Below the pieces are notes generated by a model. It saw only the letters and a program-made list of their open reading frames with translations. It did no database searches and was not told where the DNA came from. Shown here in pieces: positions 4,577 to 6,381 of a stretch of DNA of 6,381 bases. Source of the stretch: Cyclobacteriaceae bacterium (GTDB lineage Bacteria > Bacteroidota > Bacteroidia > Cytophagales > Cyclobacteriaceae); contig CANHCD010000128.1 of the NCBI GenBank assembly GCA_947458795.1, positions 1-6,381 of the forward strand, in the 5' to 3' direction. Made by a program: the position numbers and the translations under genes. Positions within the stretch are counted from its first letter, which is position 1, and the number at the start of each line of letters is the position of its first letter.

Positions 4577-6381
4577 ATGGCATCCGCATCACCCAAGACC
4601 AATACGTTTAGAAAGAAAGCTGAAAACGCGCCCAAGGCTAGTCCTGAACCGAAAAAGCCTTCCTCTTCCTTCTCCTTTGGAAAAATCGAGACCAAACAGG
4701 TAGGCCTTGTCTTCGGAATTGTATTGATTTCGATCAGCGTTTTTTTGGGAGTAGCTTTCGCCTCTTACCTGATGAATGGGCCGCAGGATCAGAGTTTGGT
4801 AATTAACAATTCAGATCAATCGATCCGAGAAGCAGCCAAAGAATCAAAAAATTGGTTAGGATACTTAGGCTCTCAAGCTGCCCACTGGATGATTTTCCGT
4901 TGGTTCGGCGTAGCAGCTTTCCTTTTTCCTCCCTTTTTATTTTTACTTGGCTTTCGCTGGACCTTTCAGGTTTCACTTTACTCACTCACGCGCTATGCGG
5001 TCTTTGCCTTGTTTTTTGCGGCATGGATTGGTTTGGTAACGGGCTATGCAGGAATCTTGATTGAGGGATATTCCTATTGGAGCTTTGCTTCAGGTGGATT
5101 GGGCTATGAACTGGCAAAGCTTTCCTATGACTTTTTGGGAATGGGTACCTGGCTGCTGATTTTCGGCACCCTATTTATTTTCATGGTGTTGTTCTATGGC
5201 ATTCAGCAACTCAACTGGTTTCCTCCCAAGGCCAAGCCTGAAGATGAGTTGCCCTGGGATGAGGATTCCAAATCGGGCATTCCTGCTCCGTTTTTGGGAG
5301 AAGAGGAAGAAGATATTGAAGACGATGGGAGTGACTGGGAGGTAAAAGCAGACGATCCAGAACTACCAATGGCTGGGGATAAAGTCGACTTTAGTTTGGT
5401 AGAAGAAGCTCCAGTACCAGTTCCACCGCTTCAATTCAACGATGACCTGGAGGAGGATCTCTTCGATGTACCACAGGTCAACTTGCTCGAAAACGAAAAG
5501 GATTCCGTCCTGCTGAAAGAAGGAAATTTTACCGTACAGAAGGGACCTGAAGAAGAAAAGACTGCTGAAGAGGTTGAAAATTTGGATCCCTACGATCCGA
5601 CCTTAGACCTACCCCGATACAAGTATCCGACGATTGACTTGCTCAACGAATACGATGTAAAGAAAGTCACGGTTTCCCGTCAGGAACTCGAGGAAAATAA
5701 GGACAAGATCGTAACCACTTTGGAGAACTTCCAAATTGGTATCCAAGGCATTCAGGCGACCATCGGACCCACAGTGACCTTATACGAGATTATCCCGAAT
5801 CCAGGGGTGAAAATTTCCAAGATCAAAAACCTAGAGGATGACATTGCCTTGAGTTTGGCGGCTTTGGGTATCCGTATCATTGCACCCATCCCTGGGAAAG
5901 GCACCATAGGCATTGAAGTACCTAATAAAAACAGGGAATTGGTGCCGGCTCGCGCGGTGCTGGGAACTGAGAAGTTCATGAAGTCCGACAAGGACCTTCC
6001 CATTGCTTTGGGCAAAACCATCTCCAACGAGGTCTTTGTAGCCGATCTAGCCAAAATGCCCCACCTACTGATGGCAGGGGCCACGGGGCAAGGAAAGTCG
6101 GTGGGCCTCAACATGATTTTGGCTTCGTTGATTTACAAGAAGCATCCTTCCCAACTGAAATTTGTCTTGGTGGATCCCAAGAAGGTGGAATTGACCCTGT
6201 TCAACAAGATTGAACGGCACTTTTTGGCCAAGCTACCTGGTGCTGAGGAGGCGATCATCACGGATACCAAGAAGGTGATCCACACGCTCAATTCCTTGTG
6301 TATGGAGATGGACAACCGCTATACCTTGCTGAAAGAAGCGGGTGTACGGAATCTGAAGGAATACAATGCCAAGTTTGTGGC
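4577..6381 (+). CDS. ftsK: DNA translocase FtsK/SpoIIIE family, N-terminal part (3' end outside window)
   Basis: FtsK is a septum-anchored hexameric ATPase that pumps DNA to clear and resolve chromosome termini at division. The frame runs from ATG 4577 to the edge, 601 codons, with no stop. A basic, Ser/Pro-rich cytoplasmic leader (1-40) is followed by about four membrane helices (roughly 43-65, 105-127, 138-160, 190-209). An acidic, proline-containing linker spans about 217-345, including EEEEDIEDD (242-250). The translocase then begins: YKYPTIDLLNEYD (348-360), the alpha region with SRQELEENKDKI (367-378), GIQATIGPTVTLYEI (391-405) and LGIRIIAPIPGKGTIGIEVPN (430-450), then Walker A GATGQGKS (501-508, bases 6077-6100) and the FtsK-typical LVDPKKVEL (531-539). 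Walker B, the rest of the motor and the DNA-sensing gamma domain lie beyond the window. ATG 4577 is the first ATG of the frame and gives the expected leader before helix 1; no Shine-Dalgarno sequence is present. Confidence 0.96.
   Translation, partial: MASASPKTNTFRKKAENAPKASPEPKKPSSSFSFGKIETKQVGLVFGIVLISISVFLGVAFASYLMNGPQDQSLVINNSDQSIREAAKESKNWLGYLGSQAAHWMIFRWFGVAAFLFPPFLFLLGFRWTFQVSLYSLTRYAVFALFFAAWIGLVTGYAGILIEGYSYWSFASGGLGYELAKLSYDFLGMGTWLLIFGTLFIFMVLFYGIQQLNWFPPKAKPEDELPWDEDSKSGIPAPFLGEEEEDIEDDGSDWEVKADDPELPMAGDKVDFSLVEEAPVPVPPLQFNDDLEEDLFDVPQVNLLENEKDSVLLKEGNFTVQKGPEEEKTAEEVENLDPYDPTLDLPRYKYPTIDLLNEYDVKKVTVSRQELEENKDKIVTTLENFQIGIQGIQATIGPTVTLYEIIPNPGVKISKIKNLEDDIALSLAALGIRIIAPIPGKGTIGIEVPNKNRELVPARAVLGTEKFMKSDKDLPIALGKTISNEVFVADLAKMPHLLMAGATGQGKSVGLNMILASLIYKKHPSQLKFVLVDPKKVELTLFNKIERHFLAKLPGAEEAIITDTKKVIHTLNSLCMEMDNRYTLLKEAGVRNLKEYNAKFV

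Noticed and set aside
4803..5064. Short open frames on both strands (4803-4985 minus, 4852-5064 plus) in the ftsK membrane region
   Set aside because: Hydrophobic look comes from reading membrane-helix codons in other frames; the ftsK frame is uninterrupted here.
5752..6315. Antisense open frames (5752-6114 and 6133-6315) within ftsK
   Set aside because: They overlap the conserved alpha and Walker A regions of FtsK, and nothing in their translations is recognisable.

Overview
The window looks like an ordinary chromosomal stretch from a member of the Bacteroidota, most likely the Cytophagia/Cyclobacteriaceae (an Algoriphagus-like organism; genus is inference). Three things support this: a PorP/SprF-type outer-membrane protein tail (type IX secretion/gliding family), gene starts without Shine-Dalgarno sequences, and exact TAnnTTTG (-7) promoter elements upstream of two genes. 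All genes are on the + strand.

Layout: 1-350 is the C-terminal end of a PorP/SprF family protein, cut by the window edge. 351-433 is a short gap with a -7 element and one stray copy of a heptamer motif. 434-1621 is an RsmB/NOP-type RNA m5C methyltransferase. 1622-1904 is the only sizeable non-coding region. It holds an imperfect inverted repeat built from AG-starting heptamers on both strands (about 1628-1810) with a small hairpin at its centre, then a guaB promoter and a perfect 8-bp dyad that ends at the guaB start codon. 1905-3383 is a full-length IMP dehydrogenase (guaB) followed by a clear intrinsic terminator (3390-3420). 3471-4523 is a class 2 dihydroorotate dehydrogenase (pyrD), probably with its own promoter just after that terminator. 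From 4577 to the right edge is the N-terminal 601 codons of an FtsK/SpoIIIE DNA translocase, truncated by the window.

The genes are housekeeping functions rather than one pathway: rRNA modification, guanine nucleotide synthesis, pyrimidine synthesis and chromosome segregation. guaB is insulated by its terminator. pyrD and ftsK are 53 bp apart with no convincing terminator between them and could share a transcript.

I found no mobile-element gene, CRISPR array, defence system, tRNA or rRNA, and nothing that looks like a new multi-gene system. The observations most worth a second look are the heptamer inverted repeat and the dyad at the guaB translation start.
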